Shown: positions 27,275 through 35,349 of the stretch, in pieces
How the letters are laid out: each line of letters begins with the position of its first letter
Position numbering within the stretch: position 1 is the first letter of the stretch
NCBI GenBank assembly: GCA_018812925.1
Contig: JAHJCU010000003.1
Span: 62,001-126,000, forward strand
Direction of reading: 5' to 3'
Source: Candidatus Omnitrophota bacterium
Lineage (GTDB): Bacteria > CAIJMQ01
Length of the DNA stretch: 64,000 nt
Position numbers and translations under genes: made by a program
Notes under the pieces: generated by a model
The model's input: only the letters and a program-made list of their open reading frames with translations
Databases searched by the model: none
What the model was told of the DNA's origin: nothing

Positions 27275-27738
27275 GGTATTTGCGACCCCGTTCTTTCTTC
27301 CTCTTCAAAGACAGCTTTTGTAATATCTCCTCTTGCTACTATACCCACAACGAGCTTTTCTTTGTTGAGTATAGGTATCCTTCTGATTTTTTGTGTGAGC
27401 ATAATACGGGCAACTTCATAAAGGTTTGTATCTTCGTCTACCGCAACTACTTGGTTGCGCATTATTTTTTTTACTTGAATATTGCGGAAATTAGCTATCT
27501 TCTGTTTCACCGCTTTGGGATTATCCTGATAAATAAATAGACCCACTTTTTCAATGTAACTGGGTAATATTGCCGATAATGCCTCCTTCTCGGTAAACAT
27601 CCCTACAAGTTTATGATTATCGTCTATAACCGGAAGCCCGCTGATATCTATTTTCTGTAACAATTTCAATGCTTCTTGAGCATTCATGTCAGGAGAAATA
27701 TGAGTTACATCCTTTTTCATTACCTCTTTTACTTTCAT
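27271..27738 (-). CDS. tandem CBS domain protein
   Basis: 155 residues, two CBS repeats: VKEVMKKDVTHISPDMNAQEALKLLQ...GLPVIDDNHKLVGMFTEKEAL (1-60) and VKKIMRNQVVAVDEDTNLYEVARIM...RRIPILNKEKLVVGIVARGDI (about 87-145). CBS pairs bind adenosyl ligands and act as energy sensors. The overlap with the downstream transporter gene suggests that it gates or regulates it. A GGAGG site precedes the start. Confidence 0.88.
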   Translation of the reverse strand: MKVKEVMKKDVTHISPDMNAQEALKLLQKIDISGLPVIDDNHKLVGMFTEKEALSAILPSYIEKVGLFIYQDNPKAVKQKIANFRNIQVKKIMRNQVVAVDEDTNLYEVARIMLTQKIRRIPILNKEKLVVGIVARGDITKAVFEEEERTGSQIP

Positions 27739-27754
27739 CTTATCCTCCTTAATT

Positions 27755-27858
27755 CATCCCCATCATGGAGATGAATTAATCCCGAAGCTTAAGCTAAAAT
27801 TATCGGGGGAAAATTTTAGCTTGTTTAAGCAAGGGATAAATTCCCTTATTTTTTTAAC
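27755..27858. repeat. hairpin-rich AT element upstream of the CBS gene
   Basis: Two adjacent dyads: AATTCATC...GATGAATT (27755-27778) and a longer one with arms GCTTAAGCTAAAATT and AATTTTAGCTTGTTTAAGC (about 27787-27830), enclosed by further CCCG/AAGGG-like bases. There is no coding potential. It lies in the CBS gene's 5' region on the minus strand and resembles the other nested palindromes. Confidence 0.5.
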
Positions 27859-27987
27859 ATTATACTCCCTTTTATTCTATTGAAACATTGTTTGTTATTT
27901 TATTGGTCTCCTGATAGTGTTCATATTACTCATGAAGCAGTAAAGAAAGTGGGCAGTATAACATCTTTGTAAGCCCTATAGGGAGTT

Positions 27988-28140
27988 ATGACTGAGAAAA
28001 GTTCGAATAACTTAAAAACTGATTTTATAGACAATATAAGTCATGAGCTGAGAACACCTCTTGCTGTTGCAAGAGAATTTTCATCTATTATTCTAAATGA
28101 ATTAGCCAGTAAGGTTAATAAATTCCAAGGTGTGTTATAA
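27988..28140 (+). pseudogene. histidine kinase remnant (HisKA H-box only)
   Basis: A 50-codon open frame, MTEKSSNNLKTDFIDNIS followed by HELRTPLAVARE, gives a clear HisKA phospho-acceptor box (FIDNISHELRTPLA) but stops after SKVNKFQGVL. No ATPase domain follows: the next gene is a prepilin. It is most simply a decayed fragment of a larger sensor kinase. The surrounding 440-base gap has no other gene. Confidence 0.7.
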
Positions 28141-28179
28141 TTTCTCGTCTAGTAGCGATGAAAAGAAAAGGAGGTGGAA

Positions 28180-28464
28180 ATGTTTAACCCACGGAAAAGT
28201 AAGGGTTTTACCCTTATTGAAATCTTGTTTGTCGTAATTGCAATCGGTATTTTGGCAGCAATAGTAGTGCTAAGGATGTTACATACCGCTTTAGAGGCTA
28301 AAATTGCGGCAAATGATGCCAATAAAGCCAATATTAATACCAGTGTGGAAAGATATTTTTTTGACGAAGGGAGTTGGCCTGCGGCTGACTTAAGCGATAT
28401 TGGGGCAGATGGCGACTATTTCCCGGAGGGCGTACCCCTTTGTCCTGTATGTGGTCTTGCTTAA
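28180..28464 (+). CDS. type IV prepilin / pseudopilin-like protein
   Basis: 94 residues from the ATG at 28180, behind AAAGGAGGTG. The prepilin peptidase site is KSKGFTLIEILFVVIAIGILAAIVV, with cleavage expected after Gly and the usual Glu at mature position 5. The globular part is short and ends DYFPEGVPLCPVCGLA. That resembles the C-terminal YFPxGxPxCP segment of small type II/IV pilin-like proteins in some candidate phyla, perhaps slightly truncated. No secretion genes are adjacent. Confidence 0.8.
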   Translation: MFNPRKSKGFTLIEILFVVIAIGILAAIVVLRMLHTALEAKIAANDANKANINTSVERYFFDEGSWPAADLSDIGADGDYFPEGVPLCPVCGLA

Positions 28465-28541
28465 TTTATACCAACTTTTATCCATAATAGTCCTCCCTAT
28501 TGAACACCAAAGACAAAGTAGGTTATAATGAGCTGTTTTTT

Positions 28542-28614
28542 GGGGCAATAACTCAGTTGGTAGAGTAACGGCCTTTTAAGCCGTGAGTCGGGAGTTCGAA
28601 TCTCCCTTGCCCTA
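28542..28614 (+). tRNA. tRNA-Lys (anticodon TTT)
   Basis: Cloverleaf reads well: acceptor GGGGCAA/TTGCCCT (one G.U), D arm ACTC...GAGT, anticodon stem ACGGC/GCCGT with loop CTTTTAA (TTT), T arm GGGAG-TTCGAAT-CTCCC. Discriminator A at 28614; CCA not encoded. Confidence 0.96.
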
Positions 28615-28630
28615 CTTTAATCCCGATGAA

Positions 28631-28723
28631 ACGAAGGACGAGAGAGACGACGGACAAAATAGAATAGAATCGTCCCTCGTTCGGGTGAACGAAGTGAATA
28701 AACATCCATCGTCTATCGTGAAA
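28631..28723. repeat. inverted heptamer arrays between the two tRNAs
   Basis: Left arm units ACGAAGG, ACGAGAG, AGACGAC, GGACAAA (28631-28658); right arm CGTCCCT, CGTTCGG (28671-28684); then CATCCAT, CGTCTAT, CGTGAAA (28703-28723). All are 7 bases, with the right arms complementary in style to the left. This fills the tRNA-Lys/tRNA-Glu spacer. Confidence 0.6.
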
Positions 28724-28727
28724 ATTT

Positions 28728-28800
28728 GTCCCCATCGTCTAGAGGCCTAGGACACCGGGTTTTCATCCCGGCGACAGGGGTTCGACTCCCCTTGGGGACG
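28728..28800 (+). tRNA. tRNA-Glu (anticodon TTC)
   Basis: Acceptor GTCCCCA/TGGGGAC, anticodon stem CCGGG/CCCGG with loop TTTTCAT (TTC), T arm with GTTCGACT. Discriminator G at 28800; CCA not encoded. It lies 58 bases before queC; tRNA-Glu itself is not a queuosine target (Q is found in GUN-decoding tRNAs). Confidence 0.96.
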
Positions 28801-28858
28801 CTGATTTTTTCGCCTGAGGCGATAAAAATCATCCGCACAAAATCTAAAGAATCTTCCT

Positions 28859-29539
28859 ATGAAAAAAGCAGTTGTATTAACAAGCGGTGGTTTGGATTCA
28901 ACGACGGTTCTTGCTCTTTCCAGAAGCAAGGGTTTCAAAATTTACGCTTTAACTTTTGATTATGGGCAAAGACATAAACAAGAACTATCAAGCGCAAAGA
29001 AAGTTGCAAAATATTTTGGAATTGTTGAACATAAGATTATAAAAATAAACCTTAGATGCTTTGGCGGTTCTGCTTTAACCGACGATATAAAAGTTCCTCA
29101 AGGTGGGAAGATAAAACGGAAAAACATTCCTATAACATATGTTCCTGCAAGAAACACAATATTCCTTTCTTATGCTTTAGCATGGGCTGAAGTTTTAAAA
29201 GCCCAGGACATATTTATAGGTGTTAATGCGATTGATTATAGCGGTTATCCCGATTGTAGGCCCGAATATATAGATGCATATCAAAAGATGGCTGACCTTG
29301 CTACAAAAGAAAGCGTTGAAGGTAGGCTCATAAAAATCCATACTCCTTTAATAAATATGAGCAAGGCTGAAATTATAAAAAAGGGCATAGAATTAGGCGT
29401 TGATTACTCTATTACGCACAGTTGTTATAGTCCTACACGAAATGGAGTAGCTTGCGGAAAATGTGATAGTTGTATTTTAAGAAAAAAAGGATTTAACAAA
29501 GCAGGTATAAAGGATATTATAAGATATATACAGGATTAA
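28859..29539 (+). CDS. queC: 7-cyano-7-deazaguanine synthase
   Basis: 226 residues. N-terminal PP-loop [13 protein letters not shown], then [31 protein letters not shown], and the C-terminal zinc site [25 protein letters not shown]. It converts 7-carboxy-7-deazaguanine to preQ0 with ATP and ammonia. It is separated by about 19 kb from queD/queE/queF. Confidence 0.96.
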   Translation: MKKAVVLTSGGLDSTTVLALSRSKGFKIYALTFDYGQRHKQELSSAKKVAKYFGIVEHKIIKINLRCFGGSALTDDIKVPQGGKIKRKNIPITYVPARNTIFLSYALAWAEVLKAQDIFIGVNAIDYSGYPDCRPEYIDAYQKMADLATKESVEGRLIKIHTPLINMSKAEIIKKGIELGVDYSITHSCYSPTRNGVACGKCDSCILRKKGFNKAGIKDIIRYIQD

Positions 29540-29628
29540 ATTTTTTTGTTGAATAATTTGTGTTGGATTTTATTATTGTAATTTCAAAATACTTACAAAA
29601 GATGTAAAATAGCACCAGAGAATTAATA

Positions 29629-30723
29629 ATGGTGAAGTTATTGAAAAGTAAAATCGAAAAAGAAGTAGTAAGTCTCCGCAAGAAAATTGCTCAATTGCAA
29701 AAATTGGAAGCTAAATGCAGGCATTCAGAATCCAAATACAAACAGTTAGAACATGAGAATGCCAAACTTCTACAAACTATTGAAACCACTAAAGAAGCTA
29801 TATGTGTTACCTCTAATGATGGAACAATAACACATACGAATTCAGCTATGGATGAACTTTTTGGTTATGGAAAAGGAGAATTGATTGGGAAAAAGCCATC
29901 TGTTTTAATTGCAGGACCTACTCCAGTCAAGGTTATGAACAATATAGTAGGGGTCCTTAAAAAAGAGGGATACTGGGAAGGAGAAACACATGATAAGAGA
30001 AAGGATGGCACTAAATTTATAAGCTATTCAAGGATATGTGTTTTTAAGGATGGTCGGGGAAATATAATAAATTTTCTTTCAACTCAGCACGATATTACAG
30101 AGCATGATTATATGAAGCATGAGCTTAAAGAAAGTGTCAATAAACTCCAGAATGTTTTAGAAGAAACCATCCGTGCGATAGCATTGACAATTGAAAAAAG
30201 AGACCTATTTACTGCTGGTCATCAGCGCCGAGTGGCGGAGTTGGCTTCTGCCATAGCAAAGGCGATGAAACTCCCTGAAGATAGAATTACAGGAGTTTAT
30301 ATGGCGGGACTTCTTCACGACATAGGCAAAATAAACATTCCCGCAGAGCTTCTCATGAAACCCGCCAAATTGACCGAACTTGAATTTAAGCTGATAAAAA
30401 ATCATCCAAAAGTAGCGTATGACATTTTAAAAGGCATAGAATTTCCTTGGCCCATTGCCAAGTTTTCACTTCAGCATCATGAAAGAATGGACGGTTCGGG
30501 CTATCCCGATGGTTTAAAAAACAAAGATATAGCTCTGGAATCGCGCATATTGGCCGTTGCCGATGTTGTTGAAGCTATGTCGTCAGCTAGGCCTTATCGA
30601 CCGGCTCTTGGTGTAAATAAAGCATTGGAAGAAATTTCCAGCAAAAAAGGTCTGCTTTATGACGCCGATGTGGTGGATATTTGTATAAAGCTTTTTAATG
30701 AAAAAGGTTTTAAATTCAAATAG
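29629..30723 (+). CDS. PAS domain HD-GYP protein, putative c-di-GMP phosphodiesterase
   Basis: 364 residues. A coiled coil (about 1-50), a PAS domain (ICVTSNDGTITHTNSAMDELFGYGKGELIGKKPS, about 55-165), then HD-GYP: AGHQRRVAELASAIA, LLHDIGKINIP, NHPKVAYDIL, and HHERMDGSGYPDGLK with the HHExxDGxGYP signature intact. There is no membrane helix, so it is a cytoplasmic sensor. It may set c-di-GMP levels read by the PilZ protein at 4.6 kb. It directly precedes the nuclease gene (6-base gap). Confidence 0.92.
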   Translation: MVKLLKSKIEKEVVSLRKKIAQLQKLEAKCRHSESKYKQLEHENAKLLQTIETTKEAICVTSNDGTITHTNSAMDELFGYGKGELIGKKPSVLIAGPTPVKVMNNIVGVLKKEGYWEGETHDKRKDGTKFISYSRICVFKDGRGNIINFLSTQHDITEHDYMKHELKESVNKLQNVLEETIRAIALTIEKRDLFTAGHQRRVAELASAIAKAMKLPEDRITGVYMAGLLHDIGKINIPAELLMKPAKLTELEFKLIKNHPKVAYDILKGIEFPWPIAKFSLQHHERMDGSGYPDGLKNKDIALESRILAVADVVEAMSSARPYRPALGVNKALEEISSKKGLLYDADVVDICIKLFNEKGFKFK

Positions 30724-30729
30724 AATTAA

Positions 30730-31470
30730 ATGGAAAAGCAGGCAATATTTAATTTTCAAGAAAAGGAAAGTGCAACTCTACAGGCGTTATCTGACAGTAA
30801 TAAGATTAAAAAAAATCACAGAAATAAATTTGTTTTATCTCCAAGCAGTTTGAATATTTTCAGGGACTGCCCGCGTTGTTTTTGGTTACAATTAAATTGC
30901 GATATAAGAAGACCACGAGGCGCATTTCCATCTATTGCCTCAGGATTAGATAGGGTAATAAAAGAATATTTTGATTCTTATAGGCAACAAGGAATTCTAC
31001 CTCCGTTACTAAAAGATGAAATTGAAGGAAAACTCATACCGAAACTTCCTCAAAAATTATATTTCAACGATTATACGAAGAACGCTTCTCTGATGGGAAT
31101 GCTCGATGAATGTTTGATATTACCTGGAGATATCTATGTGGCTTTGGACTATAAAACAAGAGGGTCTTTGCCTACAGGTGTCCATCCTGCATATCAACTG
31201 CAGATGGATATGTATACTTTATTGCTTGAGAAAAACAATTATAAAGCCGGCGATATTGCCTATCTTATGTATTTTGTCCCAAGCCCCGGCACACTTCACG
31301 AAGGCATTCCGTTTAATATAAAATTAATGGAAGTAAAAACTTCTACCAAAAGAGCGCTAGACATGTTTCATGAAGGGCTTGATTTGCTGAAAGCGCCAAT
31401 GCCGGATTCTTCTTCGGCTTGCGAATATTGCAATTGGGTAAAACAATTAAAAGAAAATAGCATAGAATAA
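30730..31470 (+). CDS. PD-(D/E)XK nuclease family protein (RecB/Cas4-like)
   Basis: 246 residues. LSPSSLNIFRDCPRCFWLQ near the N-terminus, MGMLDECL and VALDYKTRG (the D...DxK active-site core), YQLQMDMYTLLLE (the QxxxY motif) and a C-terminal SACEYCNW. This is the RecB-family nuclease arrangement seen in Cas4-like proteins, with Cys residues at both ends that could hold an Fe-S cluster. No cas genes or CRISPR array occur in the window, so a DNA-repair role is as likely. It is one base upstream of nikR. Confidence 0.8.
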   Translation: MEKQAIFNFQEKESATLQALSDSNKIKKNHRNKFVLSPSSLNIFRDCPRCFWLQLNCDIRRPRGAFPSIASGLDRVIKEYFDSYRQQGILPPLLKDEIEGKLIPKLPQKLYFNDYTKNASLMGMLDECLILPGDIYVALDYKTRGSLPTGVHPAYQLQMDMYTLLLEKNNYKAGDIAYLMYFVPSPGTLHEGIPFNIKLMEVKTSTKRALDMFHEGLDLLKAPMPDSSSACEYCNWVKQLKENSIE

Positions 31471-31471
31471 A

Positions 31472-31888
31472 ATGCCGCAGATAATACGATTTGGCGTTTC
31501 TATAGAGAAAGAACTTTTAAGTAAATTCGATAAAATAATAAAAAAAGAGCAGTATTCCAATCGTTCTGAAGCTATCAGGGACCTTATAAGAAAAGGCCTT
31601 GTAAAAGAACAGTGGCAGAGCAAAGCAATAGTGATTGGCAGTATTTCTTTAGTTTATGACCATCACAAAAGAGAACTCGTAGAAAAACTAATTGAAATTC
31701 AACATGAGTTCCACACTCTTGTTGTTTCGACCCAGCATATCCATGTAGACCACGATAATTGTTTTGAAGTCGTTATCGTAAAAGGAAAAGCCGACCAAGT
31801 CCGCAAATTATCTCAAAAGATGCAGTCTGAAAAAGGAGTGAAATACCTTAGTTTGAGTATGTCTACTACAGGACAAGGCATCGTTTAA
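31472..31888 (+). CDS. nikR: nickel-responsive regulator NikR
   Basis: 138 residues. N-terminal ribbon-helix-helix (IIRFGVSIEKELLSKFDKII, SNRSEAIRDLIRKGL) and a C-terminal ACT-like domain carrying the nickel ligands in TQHIHVDHDNCFE: His, His and Cys in the canonical H-x-H-x5-C spacing, plus an upstream His (VYDHHKRE). It senses Ni(II) and represses nickel uptake. The likely target is the NicO-like transporter at 35.3 kb; nickel users in the window are the lar genes and the hydrogenase. Confidence 0.95.
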   Translation: MPQIIRFGVSIEKELLSKFDKIIKKEQYSNRSEAIRDLIRKGLVKEQWQSKAIVIGSISLVYDHHKRELVEKLIEIQHEFHTLVVSTQHIHVDHDNCFEVVIVKGKADQVRKLSQKMQSEKGVKYLSLSMSTTGQGIV

Positions 31889-31889
31889 T

Positions 31890-32095
31890 CGGAACGCATT
31901 TCCGGTTACCCCGCAAAGTGTCTGAAAAATATCGAACCCTCTGGAATTCTTTCTTTAGAGATTCAAAGAATCTCAAGGACTTAATCCCTGAAATCGCATT
32001 TGCGATTTCTAGGGGCGAATTCCTCGGGGGAAAATTTGGAGGAATTTCTGAAAATTTTTCTGATGTCTTACGTTGCGGGGTTTATTCAATAACCC
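31890..32095. repeat. nested palindromic element (family S core)
   Basis: Outer arms ACCCCGCAA (about 31909) and TTGCGGGGT (about 32074-32082) enclose a series of hairpins. These include GAGATTC-AAA-GAATCTC (about 31958-31974), then AGGACTTAATCCCT, AAATCGCATTTGCGATTT (about 31993-32010) and GAATTCC...GGAATTTC. The core is closely similar to 52243-52306. There is no coding potential. It separates nikR from ilvC. Confidence 0.7.
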
Positions 32096-32160
32096 TAATT
32101 TAAAACTAAATTATGATATACTTTAATCACATTTTTAAAAATAAAAGGAGGATTTATCTC

Positions 32161-33261
32161 ATGGCAAAGATTAATTTTGGTGGAGTAAAAGAAGAAGTGG
32201 TTATGCGCAAAGAATTTCCCATGTCAAAAGCTCGCAGTATCCTAAAAAAAGAAACCATTGCTGTTATAGGATATGGTGTTCAGGGGCCCGCACAATCGCT
32301 TAATATGAAAGACAACGGGTTCAATGTTATTATCGGACAATCAAAAAAATTCAAAAAAGATTGGGATAGAGCCAAGAAAGACGGATGGAAACCTGGAAAA
32401 GATTTATTTGAAATGGAAGAAGCGGCAAAACGCGCTACAATTGTCGAAATGCTGGTTTCTGATGCGGCTCAAAAAGAAATTTGGCCTGTTATAAAAAAAT
32501 GTCTCAAGTCTGGTGATGCTTTATATTTTTCGCACGGATTTTCCATTGTATATAAAAACCAGACAAAAATTATTCCTCCTAAGAATATTGATGTTATTAT
32601 GGTTGCTCCTAAAGGTTCGGGAACTTCACTTCGCAGGAATTTCCTTTCGGGTGCCGGAATTAATGCAAGTTTTGCAGTTTTTCAGGATTTCACTAAACGA
32701 GCTGAGCAAAGATGTATGGCTTTGGGTATTGCTATTGGCGCAGGATATCTATTCCCGACGACATTTAAGAAAGAAGTTTATAGCGATTTAACAGGCGAAC
32801 GCGGTGTTCTTATGGGCGCTTTGGCGGGTATTATGGAAGCGCAATACAAGGTTCTTAGAACACACGGACATAGCCCCAGTGAAGCATTCAACGAAACAGT
32901 CGAAGAATTAACCGAAAGCTTGATTCGTCTTGTAAGCGAAAACGGTATGGACTGGATGTATTCAAACTGTTCGGCTACAGCCCAGCGCGGAGCTCTTGAT
33001 TGGAAACCAAAATTCAGAGATGCAGTAATGCCGGTATTCAAAGAACTGTATAAAAGAGTAGCAAGCGGCGCAGAAACTGCGAGGGTTTTATCCTCTTGTG
33101 GCAAGCCGAATTATCAAAAAAGACTCACCAAGGAACTTGACGCTCTTGGTAATTCCGAAATGTGGTTAGCAGGCAAAGCGACTCGCGCTCTTAGACCTAA
33201 AGAACCTGCAAAGAAAATTTCTAAAGCAACTAAGGGAATGGGTGGAAGAAAATCCAATTAA
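32161..33261 (+). CDS. ilvC: ketol-acid reductoisomerase
   Basis: 366 residues from the ATG at 32161, behind AGGAGGA. NAD(P)-binding GYGVQGPAQ with a longer loop after beta2 (GQSKKFKKDWDRAKKDGW), VAPKGSGTSLRR, DLTGERGVLMGALAGIMEAQY (metal-binding Asp/Glu) and MYSNCSATAQRGALDW. The sequence style resembles the yeast/Bacteroidota subtype rather than the 330-residue class I or the E. coli long form. A basic Lys-rich tail follows residue 350. It makes the dihydroxy acid precursors of valine and isoleucine; other ilv genes are not nearby. Confidence 0.94.
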   Translation: MAKINFGGVKEEVVMRKEFPMSKARSILKKETIAVIGYGVQGPAQSLNMKDNGFNVIIGQSKKFKKDWDRAKKDGWKPGKDLFEMEEAAKRATIVEMLVSDAAQKEIWPVIKKCLKSGDALYFSHGFSIVYKNQTKIIPPKNIDVIMVAPKGSGTSLRRNFLSGAGINASFAVFQDFTKRAEQRCMALGIAIGAGYLFPTTFKKEVYSDLTGERGVLMGALAGIMEAQYKVLRTHGHSPSEAFNETVEELTESLIRLVSENGMDWMYSNCSATAQRGALDWKPKFRDAVMPVFKELYKRVASGAETARVLSSCGKPNYQKRLTKELDALGNSEMWLAGKATRALRPKEPAKKISKATKGMGGRKSN

Positions 33262-33277
33262 ACAGGGGTGATATGTT

Positions 33278-33823
33278 TTGGACATTATAGAACATAAAAT
33301 CACGCTTAAAGGAGAAAAAGTTGTTCTTCGTCCCATAGCTGAATATGATTGGGATGTAATATGGCGTTGGAATTACAATCCTGATGCTTTATTCTTTTCC
33401 GAAGGACGTAATCTCATCAAAGCTTCTCCAAATCAAATTCAGGAAGCGTATCGCCATATGACTAAAGAATCATTCGGTTTTATTATAGACGCAAATGATA
33501 AACCTATCGGTGATTGTTGGCTTCAGAAAATGAATGTTGCAAAGATTTTAAGAGACCATCCTGTAAAACGGTGTAGGTGTATAGATTTACTTATAGGGGA
33601 TATGGAATTTTTTAATCGGGGGTTTGATATAGATGTAATTCGGACAGTGACAAAATTCGGTTTTGATGAAGAAAATGCGGATATGATATTTGGTTGTGAT
33701 ATTCCTGATGATAATAAGCAAAGTTTAAAAGCTTTTAAAAAAGCCGGATATCAAATATACGATAAGGTCAAGCAACCTTTGGGTAGTAAATCTAAATATC
33801 TTTATGATGTTGTTATTAGTTAA
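33278..33823 (+). CDS. GNAT-family N-acetyltransferase
   Basis: 181 residues starting at TTG behind GGGGTGA. MDIIEHKITLKGEKVVLRPIAEYDWDVIWRWNYNP is the classic start of RimJ/RimL-type acetyltransferases, with DLLIGDMEFFNRGFDIDVIRTVTKFGFDEENADMIFGCDIPDDNKQSLKAFKKAGY providing the acetyl-CoA and motif B regions. The acetyl acceptor is unknown. The acetyl-CoA loop deviates from Q/RxxGxG/A, so the activity is not certain. Confidence 0.78.
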   Translation: MDIIEHKITLKGEKVVLRPIAEYDWDVIWRWNYNPDALFFSEGRNLIKASPNQIQEAYRHMTKESFGFIIDANDKPIGDCWLQKMNVAKILRDHPVKRCRCIDLLIGDMEFFNRGFDIDVIRTVTKFGFDEENADMIFGCDIPDDNKQSLKAFKKAGYQIYDKVKQPLGSKSKYLYDVVIS

Positions 33824-33854
33824 ATAACAATATCAGCCGTAAAAGGAGGAATAT

Positions 33855-34142
33855 ATGTCTAATGGAGTAGGGGGAGCTGGAGCGGCTTCATATTACGCAG
33901 CAATTGCGAATGCAATCAAGGCATCTGGAACAATTGTTCAAGTTGGACCAGAAGATTTCCAAAAAATTCTTATGAAGGCAGAAAAACCGCTTGTTGTATA
34001 TGCCAAAGGTAATTTTTTCACAGGTAATCATCAGTATATTACAAGTTATAAAGGATTAGCCTTTTTTGTCAAGTCAAAAACGGAATTGATGTTGTCTGGA
34101 GCCGAAATAATTAAAGCAAAAAGCATTTGGATTCCCACTTAA
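33855..34142 (+). CDS. small conserved-looking hypothetical protein
   Basis: 95 residues behind AAGGAGG. It has a Gly/Ala-rich start (NGVGGAGAASYYAAIANAIKASG) and a beta-rich remainder ending FFVKSKTELMLSGAEIIKAKSIWIPT. It is not a recognised family to me, though the pattern (short, no cysteine, no membrane helix) is common among uncharacterised proteins. It is followed at 29 bases by a membrane protein with its own AAGGAGG. Confidence 0.6.
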   Translation: MSNGVGGAGAASYYAAIANAIKASGTIVQVGPEDFQKILMKAEKPLVVYAKGNFFTGNHQYITSYKGLAFFVKSKTELMLSGAEIIKAKSIWIPT

Positions 34143-34171
34143 TATTTACCAAACGTTAAGGAGGGTTAAAT

Positions 34172-35188
34172 ATGATAGAGGATAAAAATCAGGAAGTGGT
34201 TGCTCCACCGATTTTTAAGGATAGGAAAGGCGGTCTTATAGCATTTGGAATAATTCAAATTATTCTTGGTTCGTTTTTTATTCTTGTAATACCTCTTATG
34301 CTAATTGGTATGTCTGCTTCATCTGCAGGTGGTCAGTCTAATGCAATGCCAATGCCCCCTCAGCTAATGGCTCAAGTTATCATTTTCTATCTTTTAATGG
34401 CTATATGGTTTATCTCTATGGGAATTGGCTCTATCAATGCCCGCAGATGGGCAAGAGCGCTTATACTCATATCGTCTTGGTTTTGGTTTATCTTTGGAAT
34501 AGTGGGATTTATATTCTGGTTAATCTTTATGCAAAACATATATGGTCAGATGGCTGTTAATGGACAAATGCCCCCCACTGCAATCGCTATTGTGAAAGTT
34601 GTAACAATAATATTTATGATTATTTTTTATATTGTTGTTCCGGGCATTATTATTCTTTTCTATGGAAGTAGAAATGTAAAAACTACCTGCGAATCAAGAA
34701 ACCCTAACCCTAGTTGGACAGATAAGTGTCCTCTGCCTGTTCTGGGTTTAAGTGTTCTATTTGCCATTAGCCCGGTTTCAATGATACAAATGGCATCTTA
34801 CAACTTTTTAATTGCGTTTTTTGGCTCCCTAATTAGCGGAGCTGCAGGCGCGGGGGTTTCTCTTATTATTGTTCTACTGCTCATTTATATTGCAATAGGT
34901 TTCTATAAACTCCAAATCAAAGCGTGGTGGACTGCAATTGCAGTAATCGTTATTGGAACATTATCAACAATAATTACATTCTCCCGCATAAACTTGCTTG
35001 AGTTTTATCAAAAAATGAATTTTCCCGAACAACAAATGGAAATTATAAAACAAATGGGTATGATAGAAAACTCTAATATATTTATGACTTGGATTCCTCT
35101 CTTTTATGCTGTTGTTATTATAGGGTATCTATTGTATATAAAAAAATATTTTACTCCTGTGGCAGAATTAGGAGAGGGGAAAGGATAA
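34172..35188 (+). CDS. multi-pass membrane protein, unknown
   Basis: 338 residues with roughly eight membrane helices arranged as two sets of four (about 20-135 and 185-325). The central loop has a short soluble part containing CESRNPNPSWTDKCPLPV with two Cys. The first set contains FWFIFGIVGFIFWLIFM. Not recognised; no transporter signature is evident. Confidence 0.6.
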   Translation: MIEDKNQEVVAPPIFKDRKGGLIAFGIIQIILGSFFILVIPLMLIGMSASSAGGQSNAMPMPPQLMAQVIIFYLLMAIWFISMGIGSINARRWARALILISSWFWFIFGIVGFIFWLIFMQNIYGQMAVNGQMPPTAIAIVKVVTIIFMIIFYIVVPGIIILFYGSRNVKTTCESRNPNPSWTDKCPLPVLGLSVLFAISPVSMIQMASYNFLIAFFGSLISGAAGAGVSLIIVLLLIYIAIGFYKLQIKAWWTAIAVIVIGTLSTIITFSRINLLEFYQKMNFPEQQMEIIKQMGMIENSNIFMTWIPLFYAVVIIGYLLYIKKYFTPVAELGEGKG

Positions 35189-35294
35189 GGACAAGTAAAT
35201 TTTATCTTTTCAAAGGATATTTTTCTTCATTTCTTCTCCAAAAAAATCTTGAAATCTTTTCTTTAGTTTGATAAACTTTCCGCATAATTAGTAG

Positions 35295-35313
35295 CACGAA
35301 TTTAAAATTTGTG
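35295..35313. promoter_or_regulatory. candidate operator upstream of the NicO-like transporter
   Basis: Near-perfect dyad CACGAATTT-A-AAATTTGTG, immediately followed by TATACT (35315-35320), a plausible -10. The position suggests repressor control. NikR is an obvious candidate, although the classical NikR box GTATGA-N16-TCATAC is not present. Confidence 0.45.
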
Positions 35314-35349
35314 TTATACTTTTCAGGATAAAATAAGGAGACAATAAAA

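Noticed and set aside
30730-31470. Cas4 and hence a CRISPR locus
   Set aside because: The nuclease is Cas4-like in fold, but no CRISPR array or other cas gene exists in the window; direct-repeat arrays seen are degenerate heptamers without spacers.
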